This document shows, piece by piece, positions 1 to 8,815 of a stretch of 64,000 nucleotides of DNA. The stretch lies in assembly GCF_017430385.1 (NCBI RefSeq), contig NZ_JAFRNB010000169.1:59779-123778 (forward strand), written 5' to 3'. Every line of letters begins with the position of its first letter. Position 1 is the first letter of the stretch. Under the pieces are notes generated by a model. That model did no database searches. It was not told the origin of the DNA and worked only from the letters and a program-made list of their open reading frames with translations. The DNA comes from Treponema sp. (GTDB lineage: Bacteria; Spirochaetota; Spirochaetia; Treponematales; Treponemataceae). A program made the translations under genes and the position numbers.

Positions 1-992
1 CGGAAGTTCTTCCTGTCCTTGACATCACTCCAGTCGCAAAGAATGAGCTTTCTTATTTCCCGGAGGGATTGTACATTCAGGTTTCGACTGTTTCGGATTT
101 GTGCACGGCAATCTCAAAGAATCCTGTGCGCGTGATTCTGGAATACAATTCAGAGACAAGAACAGATCTTCTCGAAAGAAAGGCAAAACTTCCTGTCTCA
201 AAAAAACAGGTTATCATTTCCCTGGATCCATACTGCCCGGCCTCAAAGGAAGAGCAGATTGCTGCTGATTTGAAGCTTCTTGTTGATGAAGGATTCACAA
301 CTTTTGTCGTAAATAATATCGCCCATATCTCAATGCTCAGAGGCAAGGGTGCCAACCTGATTGGAGGCCCTTATCTGTACACTTTCAACAGATGGGCTGC
401 ATCTTGGTTTGAGAACCAGAACATCGGGGCGTTTATTACACCGCTTGAAAATTCATGGGACAACCTCAAAATGACCTGGGAAGAAAGTGTCCGAAGCAGA
501 GTTCTTGTTACGGCTTACGCTTATCCGGCTCTTTTCCGAATGAGATTCAAGCTGCCTGAAAGCTATGACTTCCTTTATTTCAAGGACAAAGAGGAAACTC
601 TTTTTAAGGTCAACTCTACTCCTGACGGCTCTGTCGTCATGCCGGAAGCTCCGTTCTCAATCGTTGATAAGTCTGAGGTCTTGAACAGCAGTGGCTTTAA
701 GCGAATCCTGCTTGACTTCTCCCGCACACGGGTGACAAGGCAGGAGCTTAAGATGGTAATGAATTCCATGATAAAAAAGCAGCCTGTTCCTGAAAGTTCC
801 CGCTTCAACTGGAAGAACGGTTTTTACAGCCTTGAAAAAATGGAAATTTACAAGGCTATGAACGAAAAAGCTGAGGCCGAAAAAGAGGCTGGCTTTAATC
901 GTTATCCTGCAAAAGGAAAGGGACGCCCTGCCGGCCGTGGAAGAGGCGGCAATGGCAGGACGCCACAGAATGGCAGAAATCGGCGCAGATAG
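1..992 (+). CDS. U32 family peptidase-like protein, C-terminal part (5' end outside window)
   Basis: The frame is open from base 3, so the N-terminus lies outside the window; the TTG at 69 is internal. The visible part has the look of the U32 (collagenase-like) family: a beta/alpha segment followed by IGGPYLYTFNRWA, then ENSW and a later FSRTRVT strand. Family members include proteases and tRNA/rRNA hydroxylation enzymes (TrhP, RlhA), so the substrate is unknown. The last ~35 residues are a basic Gly/Arg/Pro/Asn tail ending NGRNRRR, unusual for the family and suggestive of nucleic-acid binding. The gene converges on ssb with 33 bp between the two stops. Confidence 0.75.
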   Translation, partial: EVLPVLDITPVAKNELSYFPEGLYIQVSTVSDLCTAISKNPVRVILEYNSETRTDLLERKAKLPVSKKQVIISLDPYCPASKEEQIAADLKLLVDEGFTTFVVNNIAHISMLRGKGANLIGGPYLYTFNRWAASWFENQNIGAFITPLENSWDNLKMTWEESVRSRVLVTAYAYPALFRMRFKLPESYDFLYFKDKEETLFKVNSTPDGSVVMPEAPFSIVDKSEVLNSSGFKRILLDFSRTRVTRQELKMVMNSMIKKQPVPESSRFNWKNGFYSLEKMEIYKAMNEKAEAEKEAGFNRYPAKGKGRPAGRGRGGNGRTPQNGRNRRR

Positions 993-1025
993 TTTTTATC
1001 CGCACCGAAATCTTTCACTTGTATT

Positions 1026-1487
1026 TTAGAAAACGGCTTCACCTCCTTCGTCAAAATCTTCGTTTGGCGGGAGGCCTGCCGTGCTTTCGGCCATCATGCC
1101 CTGTGCGGCAAGTTCTGCCGCAGTCTTTCCATCAGCTTCATTTTTTTCTTCATTCCGTTCAGGCTGGAAATCAATATGTTCTGCGATGATGGAAACTTTT
1201 GAAGAACTTTTTCCTTCCGGTGTCTTCCATCTGTCCTGTTTGAGCCGTCCTACAACACGAAGCCCGCGGCCTTTCGTTGCCATTCTTGCAATTCGGCTGC
1301 TGAAATTTTCGCCCCAGGCTTCTACATCGAAAAAAGCGACTTCCTTCTGAAAATCGCCTTTCAGGTCCTTGTAAAAACGATTCGTTGCGATTGAAACTGT
1401 GCAGACTCTGGTGCCACGGGCAGTTTCTTTTACCTGTGTGTCGCGGACGACATTGCCTTCGATTACGACTTGGTTCATCTGATTCAT
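1026..1487 (-). CDS. ssb: Single-stranded DNA-binding protein
   Basis: 153-residue SSB with an OB fold at residues 1-105 (NQVVIEGNVVRD, then FFDVEAWGE, then VVGRLKQDRW) and an acidic low-complexity tail ending DFDEGGEAVF. The tail resembles the DDDIPF-type partner-docking tip, but its last residues differ. The reading frame extends further upstream, but the ATG at 1487 is preceded by GGAG at normal spacing and gives the standard N-terminus. SSB coats single-stranded DNA in replication, recombination and repair. It stands alone here, without the rpsF/rpsR partners common elsewhere. Confidence 0.93.
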   Translation of the reverse strand: MNQMNQVVIEGNVVRDTQVKETARGTRVCTVSIATNRFYKDLKGDFQKEVAFFDVEAWGENFSSRIARMATKGRGLRVVGRLKQDRWKTPEGKSSSKVSIIAEHIDFQPERNEEKNEADGKTAAELAAQGMMAESTAGLPPNEDFDEGGEAVF

Positions 1488-1696
1488 AAATTTTCTCCAA
1501 AAATAAAAAGATGTGCATGAAAAAGACCCGGCCGAAGTCTTTCGCCATGCGAACAAGAGATTTGCTTCTCTCTTTGTACACCTATTTATTTCCAAAATTT
1601 TTGCATTTTTGGCAATGCGATTGATAAAAAGTCAGAAAAGTATAAAAGAAAGTCAGAATCAGACAAAAGATGTGTGCTTAAGAATCAAAAAAAATC

Positions 1697-1854
1697 GCCA
1701 CATGGAGGTGGCACTCGAATAGCCCCACAAGGATGTGGGGTACAGCAAGGAGAGAAAATTCAAACGGCGAAAACAACGATATTCGCCGTGTTTGCCGAAG
1801 GTGAACAGAATTTTCTCGTTGAAACAAAAATTACATGGAAGTAATTTTTGTTTC
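1697..1854. repeat. Composite hairpin array (copy 1)
   Basis: Four consecutive perfect or near-perfect stem-loops fill the gap between ssb and the next gene. They are GCCAC/GTGGC (1697-1712), CCCCACA/TGTGGGG with loop AGGA (1723-1740), GAGAAAATT/AATTTTCTC enclosing ACGGCGA/TCGCCGT (1752-1817), and a 14-bp stem with loop ATGGAA (1821-1854) that abuts the stop codon at 1855. The order and the loop sequences (GGA) recur at 28079-28153. The last stem can also end transcription of the minus-strand gene. The rest of 1488-1696 shows nothing recognisable. Confidence 0.7.
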
Positions 1855-3792
1855 TTACATCGGGATGTTTTTTACAAGCTTGACCATGTACAGCTTGATG
1901 TACATAAGGAGCGCGTCTCGCTCGCGGATTTTCTGAAGGCCAGGAGCTGTCATAAGGCTTTCTGCGAGGCTTTCGATTCGGTCCTTTGTGAATCCCTCAA
2001 CCTTCATAGTACGCAGCGTGCGGCGGATGTAATCGCGGATGAGGGCGTTGACGTCTTCCGTGAGGTTGTTGTGCGTTTCCTTTCCGAGACGGTGGTTCCA
2101 CATCTTTTCGTAAGAATCAAGCTCGCGGTTGAGTGTGGAGCTTGCAGGAACATAAGTCTGCTCGACATCACGAGCTGCATCCCTGAGCGCGACTTTCTTT
2201 GAGATTGTCGCGTTCTGAGAAAGCATTGCTGTCTCTTCGTCTTCCTTGCGTTTTGCAGATTCTTCTTCGCGGTAAAGCTCGGCCTTTGTTTTGCGCGTTT
2301 TGTTGCGGTTCTTCTTAGGCGGGCGGAGAAGCATTCGTGCAATCCATGAGATAACCGGCATTGAATACCAGAACGGAAGCATGATTTTTGCATCGTTGAG
2401 AAGTTCCTGCCGGCTCATGAGAAGAATATCGCTGTACGGCAAAAGCTGGCCGTTCACGAAAAGACTGACCTTGCTTGTGTCGTCTCCGCCAGAAGCATCG
2501 TAGCTCAGAAGCGGAAGGAATGATGAGTGCAAAAGCGCGCTGAGGATAGGAGACTGAATACGGATTTCTTTTTCGAGCCTGTCTTCAAATGCTCCCTGCT
2601 CCTTCATTTCCGGGAGAACATCGAACTGCTTGAGGACTTCTGACCAATGGGTTTTGATTGCATCGAGGACAGAAATGCGTGCATCAGTGCAAAGTCGGAG
2701 AATGAGGTGAAGAACTTTGCTCTTGAAGATGAAATATCGCTGCTCATCGTAAGTCTTGAACACGAGAAGGTCTGGAAGTTCCTGGACTGGTGCTTCCTGA
2801 GTCTTTTTGTGAAGATAGTCCTTGAGCTCTTCCTCAGTGTACTGGCCGAGAAGCGGAACTCCCTTGTTGTCCGTGAATTTTATGATTTCGTCGAAAGTGA
2901 AGTAATACGGCGGCTTGGCGAGAAGGTTTTCAAGAGCCTTGAAAGCACCTTCTTTTTTGGCATTTTCCTGAGCCTCGTTCTTGAAGTAGTTTGCTCCGAC
3001 CTCTGTGATGTAAACGGCCTGCAAGCATGACAAATCTTCCTGAGTGTAATCCTTGATTTTTTCGTAATCCTGCTTGATGAAGAAGCAGAGCTGGTTCCAG
3101 AGGTAGAAACTTTCGGTTGTCTGGCTCAAAGTCTCCAGAGAGTGATCCGGGCGGTCAACGAAAGCATTGAAGAAGTTCTTTACAATCATCTCGCGGCCAG
3201 GGTTTGAGACAGTGAGTTTTTTGAGGAAGTAATCGTGATGCTCCTCTTTTTTGAGCATGTTCTGAATCTTTCCGACGGCATCCTCAATCAAAGTGACGAC
3301 AGAGACCGTAGAAGGAAGGAGAATCGACGGCGCGTTGTGCGAGAGTGAAAGTCCGTAGAGAACTTTGTCATTCAAATCCTGATGCTTTAAGAGACGGCCG
3401 ATAAGCTCGGCAGAATTTTCCTGCGTGACGATTCCTTTTGGCGTGTTTTTTGGCAGGTCGGCCTCGGAAGGGAACGGAAGCGACGGATTAACGGAAATGT
3501 CCTTGTATCGTTCAGCAAATCTTTCGATGTAATAAGGAATTACGACAATTCCCTGCTTTTCAGGAGTGATGTTCGTAATCACGATGAGCCTTGAGTCTAC
3601 AAGTTTGTCAAGCTCTCCCTGAAGTGCCGGAACTGGATCCTCAAGATAACAGGCAAGGGTAGGCTGCTCATCAAGATGATGCTCGGAGTATCGCTTCAGA
3701 TATTCACAAAAATCCTGATAGTCAACGACCGCATTCTTCTGCCGTGTCGCAAAAAACTTTAATAACACTATAATACTAGTTGTTGTTGCCAT
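1855..3792 (-). CDS. Uncharacterised 645-residue protein, probably spirochaete-specific
   Basis: I do not recognise a family. The N-terminal ~90 residues look like a small helical or winged-helix module (DYQDFCEYLKRY, then LDKLVDSRLIVITN). A long, mostly helical middle follows. At about residue 475-495 a short hydrophobic stretch (FWYSMPVISWIARMLL) precedes a very basic Lys/Arg segment, then a helical C-terminus. There is no signal peptide. A -10-like TAAAAT lies 6 nt before the ATG with no Shine-Dalgarno sequence, so the mRNA may be leaderless. The gene is divergent from hisC. The length and charge pattern suggest a cytoplasmic or membrane-peripheral protein; no function is proposed. Confidence 0.8.
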   Translation of the reverse strand: MATTTSIIVLLKFFATRQKNAVVDYQDFCEYLKRYSEHHLDEQPTLACYLEDPVPALQGELDKLVDSRLIVITNITPEKQGIVVIPYYIERFAERYKDISVNPSLPFPSEADLPKNTPKGIVTQENSAELIGRLLKHQDLNDKVLYGLSLSHNAPSILLPSTVSVVTLIEDAVGKIQNMLKKEEHHDYFLKKLTVSNPGREMIVKNFFNAFVDRPDHSLETLSQTTESFYLWNQLCFFIKQDYEKIKDYTQEDLSCLQAVYITEVGANYFKNEAQENAKKEGAFKALENLLAKPPYYFTFDEIIKFTDNKGVPLLGQYTEEELKDYLHKKTQEAPVQELPDLLVFKTYDEQRYFIFKSKVLHLILRLCTDARISVLDAIKTHWSEVLKQFDVLPEMKEQGAFEDRLEKEIRIQSPILSALLHSSFLPLLSYDASGGDDTSKVSLFVNGQLLPYSDILLMSRQELLNDAKIMLPFWYSMPVISWIARMLLRPPKKNRNKTRKTKAELYREEESAKRKEDEETAMLSQNATISKKVALRDAARDVEQTYVPASSTLNRELDSYEKMWNHRLGKETHNNLTEDVNALIRDYIRRTLRTMKVEGFTKDRIESLAESLMTAPGLQKIRERDALLMYIKLYMVKLVKNIPM

Positions 3793-3798
3793 ATCTTT

Positions 3799-3804
3799 AT
3801 TTTA
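3799..3804 (-). promoter_or_regulatory. Putative -10 box, 6 nt before ATG
   Basis: TAAAAT on the minus strand, 6 nt upstream of the start at 3792, with no Shine-Dalgarno sequence between. It predicts a leaderless transcript. Confidence 0.4.
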
Positions 3805-3854
3805 TCAATAATTTATTATAAAATAAAGATACTTTCTTCTTATTGGAGTAAAAA

Positions 3855-5024
3855 ATGTTATCTTCAAGAATGTCAAAGCTTCATCCTTATGTGCCTGGTG
3901 AGCAGCCAAAGGACAGAATCTACATAAAATTAAATGCAAATGAAAATCCTTATCCCCCTTCACCAAAAGTAATCAAAGCAGTTCGTTCGGCCGCCAAAAA
4001 AAATCCTGAAAAACTCGGCCTTTATCCTGATCCGGACTCAAACGAGCTTAAAGAGGCAATCGCGGACATGCTCAACAAATCCGGCGGAGTTTTGTGCCGT
4101 GCAAACCTCGAAAAAGGCAAAAAAAACGGCAGCGGCGCGATTGTCACTCCATCTGAATTCGACAAAATTCCTTTCGTAGTCACGCCTGACATGATTTATG
4201 CAGGCAACGGAAGCGACGAGGTTTTGAGCTTCGTGTTCTACGCTTTCTTTGACTCTGACCGAAAGCTCGTCCTTCCTGAGCATACATATTCTTTCTATCC
4301 GGTTTACGGCGGATTCTACAATATACCGCTTGAAAAAGTTCCGCTCAAATCTGACTGGACTCTTGACACTGCAAAAATGCTGGAGCTTGCGAACAAAGAA
4401 AATTCCAGCATCATTTTTGCGAATCCGAACGCACCGACATCAATCGGTCTTAGCCGTGATGAGGTTCGCGAGATGATTAAGGCCGCTCCGAAAGACCGTG
4501 TTTTTGTGGTCGATGAGGCTTATGTTGATTTCGGCGGTGAAAGCTGCATTCCTCTCCTCGCTGAATTCCAGAATCTTGTGATTGTAAGAACTACTTCAAA
4601 AAGCTTGTGCGGAGCAGGTCAGCGACTTGGATATCTCGTTGCAAATAAAGAACTTGTCGATGCCGTCACAACGGTCAAAAATTCACTCAATCACTTTCCG
4701 ATTGACTTTTTGGCTCAGCAGGCAGGAATCGCGGCTTGCCGTGATGCGGGCTACTATGTCCGGGCAGCGCAGAGCGTGGCATTTGAGCGCGACGAGTTCA
4801 TCGACTTCTTGCGGGAAAAAGGCTGGAGCGTTTTGGACAGCCAGACAAATTTCGTCTTCTGCAAAAAACAGGGCGTGAACGGCGACGAAGCCTACCGCAA
4901 AATCAAGGAAGAGGGCATTTTGGTCCGCCACTTTGCGACAAAGGGCATTGAAGAATACCTGCGAATCACGGTCGGCACCCACGAGCAGATGCTTGCTTTG
5001 CGGGAAGTTATGGATGAAATGTGA
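3855..5024 (+). CDS. hisC: Histidinol-phosphate aminotransferase
   Basis: 389-residue fold-type I PLP aminotransferase that converts imidazole-acetol phosphate and glutamate to histidinol phosphate in histidine synthesis. Visible motifs are NANENPYPPSP near the start, YAGNGSDE (cofactor phosphate site), NPNAPTS, VVDEAYVDF and TTSKSLCGAGQRLGY with the PLP lysine at residue 249. It is longer than the usual ~350-360 residues, mainly because of a Lys/Gly-rich insertion at about residues 78-108, just before YAGNGSDE. The start has GGAG at 3844. No other his genes lie nearby, so it may be a stray copy or serve another aromatic or amino-acid transamination. Confidence 0.85.
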   Translation: MLSSRMSKLHPYVPGEQPKDRIYIKLNANENPYPPSPKVIKAVRSAAKKNPEKLGLYPDPDSNELKEAIADMLNKSGGVLCRANLEKGKKNGSGAIVTPSEFDKIPFVVTPDMIYAGNGSDEVLSFVFYAFFDSDRKLVLPEHTYSFYPVYGGFYNIPLEKVPLKSDWTLDTAKMLELANKENSSIIFANPNAPTSIGLSRDEVREMIKAAPKDRVFVVDEAYVDFGGESCIPLLAEFQNLVIVRTTSKSLCGAGQRLGYLVANKELVDAVTTVKNSLNHFPIDFLAQQAGIAACRDAGYYVRAAQSVAFERDEFIDFLREKGWSVLDSQTNFVFCKKQGVNGDEAYRKIKEEGILVRHFATKGIEEYLRITVGTHEQMLALREVMDEM

Positions 5025-5056
5025 AGTTAGCAATTAGCAGTGAGTAATTAGAAGTT

Positions 5057-5153
5057 GGGCGTTACCGTGCTTTCGCACGGTCGGGCTTTGCGTGGTTCCG
5101 CTGTCGCTTCATTGCCTAAAGGCAACGCTTCGCGCCACTCCAATCCCTAACGC
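5057..5153. repeat. GC-rich post-stop palindromic element
   Basis: Begins GGGCGTTACCGTGC and ends CCCTAACGC, so the ends are inverted. Internal hairpins are CCGTGC/GCACGG (TTTC loop) and TTGCC/GGCAA. It begins about 30 bp after the hisC stop and shares the AGCG/TTGCC..GGCAA style with other post-stop elements here, though its similarity to them is weaker. Confidence 0.55.
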
Positions 5154-5158
5154 ACTTC

Positions 5159-5190
5159 TTAATCTGTGTAAATCTGTGTTAATCTGTGGT
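5159..5190. repeat. AATCTGTG tandem motif (CACAGATT family)
   Basis: Three tandem copies of an AATCTGTGTA/T-type motif lie immediately before the ribosome-binding site of the next gene. The same motif, inverted, brackets the region at 57947-58065. Confidence 0.6.
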
Positions 5191-5209
5191 TTAAATTTTG
5201 GAGGATTTT

Positions 5210-5905
5210 ATGAAATTTTTGATTCTTTCTGATATTCATGGAGATTTGGATAATCTTGACAAGTTGGATTCTCGCTTTAAGGATGCGGATTGCGTTCTTT
5301 TTGGCGGAGATTTTGCTAAATTTGAGCATGAGGAAACCGGGAAGCCTGTGCTTGAAAAACTCCTCAAAAAGCATGAGAACATTTTTTCTGTAATCGGAAA
5401 CTGTGACAACCCGGATTTCCTTTCTGAAATTGAAAATTCTGACATTTCTGTCGAAGGAACTCTTGCATTCCACGAAGGAGTTGCAATCTGCGGTTCGGGC
5501 GGCGGAACAAAATTCACCGGCACGACTCCGTTCGAGCGCGATGAGGACGAAATCATTTCGGATTACAATGTAGTTGAAAATTCAAGCGCAGAGTGCGGTG
5601 ACGAGGAGGGCAAATGGTCAAACCTCGTCCTCATCATGCACAATCCTCCGAAAGACACTGAATGTGACAAAATCCCGAACGGAATCCATGTCGGAAGCGA
5701 AAAACTCCGTGCTTACATCGAAAAGCGTACACCATTCCTGGTCGTTACAGGCCACATCCACGAGAGCGCGGGAATCTCAAAAATCGGTGACACCACAGTG
5801 ATTAACCCTGGCTCATTGGCTGAAGGAAAATACGGCTGGGTAGAAGCTGAAAAAGACACTGACGGCAAGTGGAGCGTTACAAAAGCAGATTTACTCACCG
5901 TTTAG
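5210..5905 (+). CDS. yfcE: YfcE/MJ0936-type metallophosphoesterase
   Basis: 231-residue calcineurin-like phosphodiesterase with all metal-binding motifs: LSDIHGD at residue 6, GGDF, GNCDN, a histidine in IMHNPP and GHIHES near residue 188, followed by the NPGS signature. Family members hydrolyse small phosphodiesters in the cytoplasm with Mn2+; the substrate here is unknown. The ATG at 5210 has GGAGGA directly upstream, which rules out the TTG at 5198. It is about 50 residues longer than YfcE because of an acidic insertion in the middle (residues ~105-140). Confidence 0.88.
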   Translation: MKFLILSDIHGDLDNLDKLDSRFKDADCVLFGGDFAKFEHEETGKPVLEKLLKKHENIFSVIGNCDNPDFLSEIENSDISVEGTLAFHEGVAICGSGGGTKFTGTTPFERDEDEIISDYNVVENSSAECGDEEGKWSNLVLIMHNPPKDTECDKIPNGIHVGSEKLRAYIEKRTPFLVVTGHIHESAGISKIGDTTVINPGSLAEGKYGWVEAEKDTDGKWSVTKADLLTV

Positions 5906-5935
5906 AGCGAATGTGAGTTTACGAAAATTTTCAAT

Positions 5936-6901
5936 TTACCTGACGGTTCTTACGAAGCGGAAGCCGAGGTAGTTGTAACATTCGTTCGGATCGTAGCTGT
6001 AGCGGTCGCCAGTGTAAATGAACGGCGTGTATTCGCTCCAGCTTCCGCCACGGCTCACTCGCTCGCTTCCGGCTTCAATGCCAGTCGAGCGTTGCCCCGG
6101 CTCTGTTTCCAGATAGCGGCCGCTCCAGTCCCATACGAATTCGCAGACATTTCCGCTCATGTCAAAAAGCCCCATGCTGTTCGGGTTTCCGCTCCCGGCT
6201 TCGGGCGGGGCATCTTCGCGGAAAGGAGAGCCTGCAGTGCCGACTTTGTGAGTGCCGTGCGAGTTGAATGCTGTCCAAGCGACTTCTTCTTCTGGAATTG
6301 TGCTGTCTTCCTTTCCGTATTTATCAACCTGACCAGAGGCTAGGGAGCCTGACTGCATCCCGGAGACTGTCTTTCGTGCGGCGTATTCCCATTCTGATTC
6401 GGTCGGGAGCCTGTACCCGTCCGCTTCAAAATCACATTTGCACAAATCGAGGCTCACAGTGTCGGTCGCATCTTTGAGAATTTTTCCGTTGAGTGTATAG
6501 CATGGAGTGAGCCCGTGGATTTCTGAAAAAGCATTGCACCAGACAACGGCATCATACCAGCAAATCATTGTGACCGGCTGCTCGCACTCGGTTGTCGGCT
6601 CAGCTCCGCGTTTTCCGCGTGTACCTTCCTGACCGGGATTGATGAATTGGTAGCCCAGGGCTTCTGCAATCTCTCGGGTTTCGTACCAGAGTTGATAGGT
6701 CGTTTCGTAGCGGTTGATTTCAAAAGGCGTAATCCAGCGCATCGCCGTGTAAGACTGGCTTCCGTCACCGATTACATATAAGTCGTACTGCGCGGGAGCT
6801 TCTGGCCCAAGCCGAACGGGGTCGAGAGAATTAAATTCCTGCGATACTATAGAAGAAACTGAAAAAATTATGCTGATTACTGCAAAAAAAATCTTTCTCA
6901 T
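5936..6901 (-). CDS. Secreted formylglycine-generating-enzyme-like (SUMF1/FGE-sulfatase) domain protein
   Basis: 321 residues: a signal peptide (MRKIFFAVISIIFSVSSIVS) followed by a single FGE-sulfatase domain. Motifs are FEINRYETTYQLW, PVTMICWYDAVVWCNAFSE, YRLPTESEWEYAAR, GLFDMSGNVCEFVWDW, SRGGSW and a terminal GFRFVR. True FGEs oxidise a sulfatase cysteine. Treponemes often carry many such domains as secreted or surface proteins with no known substrate, and no sulfatase gene is nearby. AAGGAG before 6901 fixes the start, which removes a Pro/Arg-rich extension formed by the adjacent repeat. Confidence 0.85.
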   Translation of the reverse strand: MRKIFFAVISIIFSVSSIVSQEFNSLDPVRLGPEAPAQYDLYVIGDGSQSYTAMRWITPFEINRYETTYQLWYETREIAEALGYQFINPGQEGTRGKRGAEPTTECEQPVTMICWYDAVVWCNAFSEIHGLTPCYTLNGKILKDATDTVSLDLCKCDFEADGYRLPTESEWEYAARKTVSGMQSGSLASGQVDKYGKEDSTIPEEEVAWTAFNSHGTHKVGTAGSPFREDAPPEAGSGNPNSMGLFDMSGNVCEFVWDWSGRYLETEPGQRSTGIEAGSERVSRGGSWSEYTPFIYTGDRYSYDPNECYNYLGFRFVRTVR

Positions 6902-6907
6902 CGATAA

Positions 6908-7000
6908 ACTCCTTCGGGGGCGTTGCGGGGGCGGAGCCACCGCAGAGGGGGTAGGCGGAAAAGGCGAAGCCTTTGCAGCCGAGGGGGAGACTTTCCCCTT
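6908..7000. repeat. G-rich repeat-like element between corA and the SUMF gene
   Basis: A run of GGGGGC/GGGGG blocks with the stem GGGGA/TCCCC near 6982-6998 and GGCGAAGCC. Its style resembles the GC-rich elements elsewhere, but it lies upstream of the SUMF gene, next to its Shine-Dalgarno sequence, rather than after a stop of the same strand. Confidence 0.4.
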
Positions 7001-7020
7001 TTATTGCATATTGTTAATGG

Positions 7021-8022
7021 TTAGCTTTTCTTTCGTTTTTTGGCCTTTTTGACTTTTTTGAGGGTGCGGGCTGTTTTGTTGAAGCTCAAAAGCCACCAGC
7101 TGAGCATTACGGAAAGCACACAGATTATGGTGGCGATTGAAACAGGAATGTAGCCGTTGAGCGTGTCGAATGGAAGCTTGAAGTTCATTCCGAAAAAACT
7201 CGTGACGAAGGTTGGAGCCATCATGACCAGATTGATGACGGCGAGCTTTTTCATGGCAACGTTCATGTTGTTCGAGATTACGTTTGCGAAAGCGTCCATA
7301 ACGCCTGTTGTGATTGAGCTGTAGGTGTCGGCCATTTCCATAGCCTGCCTGTTATCGATTTCAACGTCGTCCAGCCATTCCTGATCGTCGGAGTCCAGTT
7401 TGAGGATTCGCGTGCGGCGGATTTTTTCGAGAAGAAGCTGGTTTGATTTGAGTGATGTCGTGAAGTATGTCAGCGACTTTTCGAGGTTGAGAAGCTGGAT
7501 AAGCTCGGCGTTTTCGATTTGCTCGTGCAGCTCGTTCTGAATTGATGTTACTCGGCGGCTGATTTCCTTGAGGTAACGAAGGAACATGATGTCGCTTCGG
7601 GCAAGAATTCGGATTAAAAATGCCGGAAAATCGTTGAGGGAAAGACCTTTGATGCGGTTGTTGCTCAAATCCTTGAGAACTTCGCAGTCCGTCCAGCAGA
7701 TTGTGATGATTTTTTCAGGGAAAATGACTGCGCCAACTGGAGCCGTTGAGTATGCGACTTCGGAATTTGGCGTGAAGACCGGAAGACGAAGAATTGCGAG
7801 CGCGTAATCATCCCATTGCTCGATTCGGGAAAGCTCGTCCTGGTCCAAGACATCGAGAAGAAGCTCTGGGTCAAGATTGTATTCGGCCTGAAGCTGCGCT
7901 ACATCGTCCTGAGAGACACGGCGCGCGTCAATCCACACCCGGCGGTTTGACTCGATTTGAGAAAGCTCATCTTTGCTGATTTTGACAAACTGATTGTCTT
8001 CCTGAACCCAGTAGTTAATCAT
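7021..8022 (-). CDS. corA: CorA-family divalent cation transporter
   Basis: 333-residue CorA/MIT protein: a soluble N-terminal funnel (residues 1-240), a long helix, then two C-terminal membrane segments (about 270-290 and 303-323). The pore motif GMN lies in FFGMNFKLPFD between them, and the tail is Lys-rich (KKVKKAKKRKKS), as expected for the cytoplasmic ring. It probably imports Mg2+ (or Co2+/Ni2+) across the inner membrane as a pentamer. A perfect TATAAT lies 9 nt before the ATG and no Shine-Dalgarno sequence is seen. Confidence 0.9.
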   Translation of the reverse strand: MINYWVQEDNQFVKISKDELSQIESNRRVWIDARRVSQDDVAQLQAEYNLDPELLLDVLDQDELSRIEQWDDYALAILRLPVFTPNSEVAYSTAPVGAVIFPEKIITICWTDCEVLKDLSNNRIKGLSLNDFPAFLIRILARSDIMFLRYLKEISRRVTSIQNELHEQIENAELIQLLNLEKSLTYFTTSLKSNQLLLEKIRRTRILKLDSDDQEWLDDVEIDNRQAMEMADTYSSITTGVMDAFANVISNNMNVAMKKLAVINLVMMAPTFVTSFFGMNFKLPFDTLNGYIPVSIATIICVLSVMLSWWLLSFNKTARTLKKVKKAKKRKKS

Positions 8023-8031
8023 CGGAAGTGT

Positions 8032-8037
8032 ATTATA
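8032..8037 (-). promoter_or_regulatory. -10 box of corA, 9 nt before ATG
   Basis: TATAAT on the minus strand. Only 9 nt separate it from the ATG at 8022, so transcription should begin within about 3 nt of the start codon. Confidence 0.5.
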
Positions 8038-8101
8038 TCATATTTTGCAAGTTTTCTTCTATAATTTTCATGTATTACTTTTTTCTTTTACTTCTCAGTG
8101 C

Positions 8102-8128
8102 TTAACTTTTGTGGTAAAATGTCGATAA
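8102..8128 (+). promoter_or_regulatory. Sigma-28-like promoter of flbB
   Basis: TTAACTTT, 11 nt, GTCGATAA. The classical FliA consensus is TAAAGTTT-N11-GCCGATAA. It lies 36 bp before the flbB start, with a Shine-Dalgarno GAGGGG in between. Confidence 0.6.
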
Positions 8129-8163
8129 TTGAAACGAAGTTCTTTTTTCTTGAGGGGATAAAA

Positions 8164-8808
8164 ATGGCTCGTGGAAACGGCGGAATCGGAAAATCAATCT
8201 TTCTTCTTATTTTAATAATCATTATCTCTTTGGGCGGTTTGCTCTGGTTTGACTATCTCGGCGTGATTCATGCCAAAAAGGTCTTCGCACCTGTGTACAA
8301 GCTGTTCGGCCTTGCACCGCAGACTTCTGTGACGGCAACATCTTCAAAGCCTCTCACGGCTGATTTGGATGAGGACAGGCTTGCAAAGCGGATTGAGGCC
8401 CTGGACATCCGCACTCAGGAACTTGATAAGCGCGAGGGCGACATCAAGAAGGTCGAGGAGCAGAACGAGGCCATCGCAAAGGAACTTGAGGACCGCAAGA
8501 ATTCTCAGGACGAACGGGAAAAGACTTTCAATAATCAGGTCAAAAAATACGACGACAGAACAAAAAATATCGAGACAATCGTTTCTTATCTAAACAACAT
8601 GCCGCCTCAGTCAGCCGTTGAGCAGCTTCTTTCTCATGATGATCAGGATGTAATCGACATTCTGCGAAAGGCAGACGAGGTTGCGGAGGCGAACAAGACC
8701 GTTTCAATGTCTTCAACATGGCTCATGTACATGGGAAAGGTCGGCCAGTCTGAGCGCGCTTCAACAATTGAGCGAAAAATGGCGAACAAGCCGGAAAGCT
8801 TGGACTAA
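8164..8808 (+). CDS. flbB: Periplasmic flagellar collar protein FlbB
   Basis: 214 residues: one N-terminal membrane segment (SIFLLILIIIISLGGLLWF, about 10-30), then a long charged coiled coil (about 80-150, DKREGDIKKVEEQNEAI) and a short helical C-terminus (MPPQSAVEQLLSHDDQDVIDILRKAD). This is the layout of spirochaete FlbB, a MotE-like collar protein, and the position ahead of fliK-flgD-flgE agrees. It is thought to assemble around the motor in the periplasm and help stators. The start is set by GAGGGG at 8152-8157. A sigma-28-like promoter precedes it. Confidence 0.82.
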   Translation: MARGNGGIGKSIFLLILIIIISLGGLLWFDYLGVIHAKKVFAPVYKLFGLAPQTSVTATSSKPLTADLDEDRLAKRIEALDIRTQELDKREGDIKKVEEQNEAIAKELEDRKNSQDEREKTFNNQVKKYDDRTKNIETIVSYLNNMPPQSAVEQLLSHDDQDVIDILRKADEVAEANKTVSMSSTWLMYMGKVGQSERASTIERKMANKPESLD

Positions 8809-8815
8809 ATTTTCC

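Noticed and set aside
1081..1350. Plus-strand small frame over ssb
   Set aside because: Fully antisense to the SSB OB-fold and lacks any ribosome-binding site.
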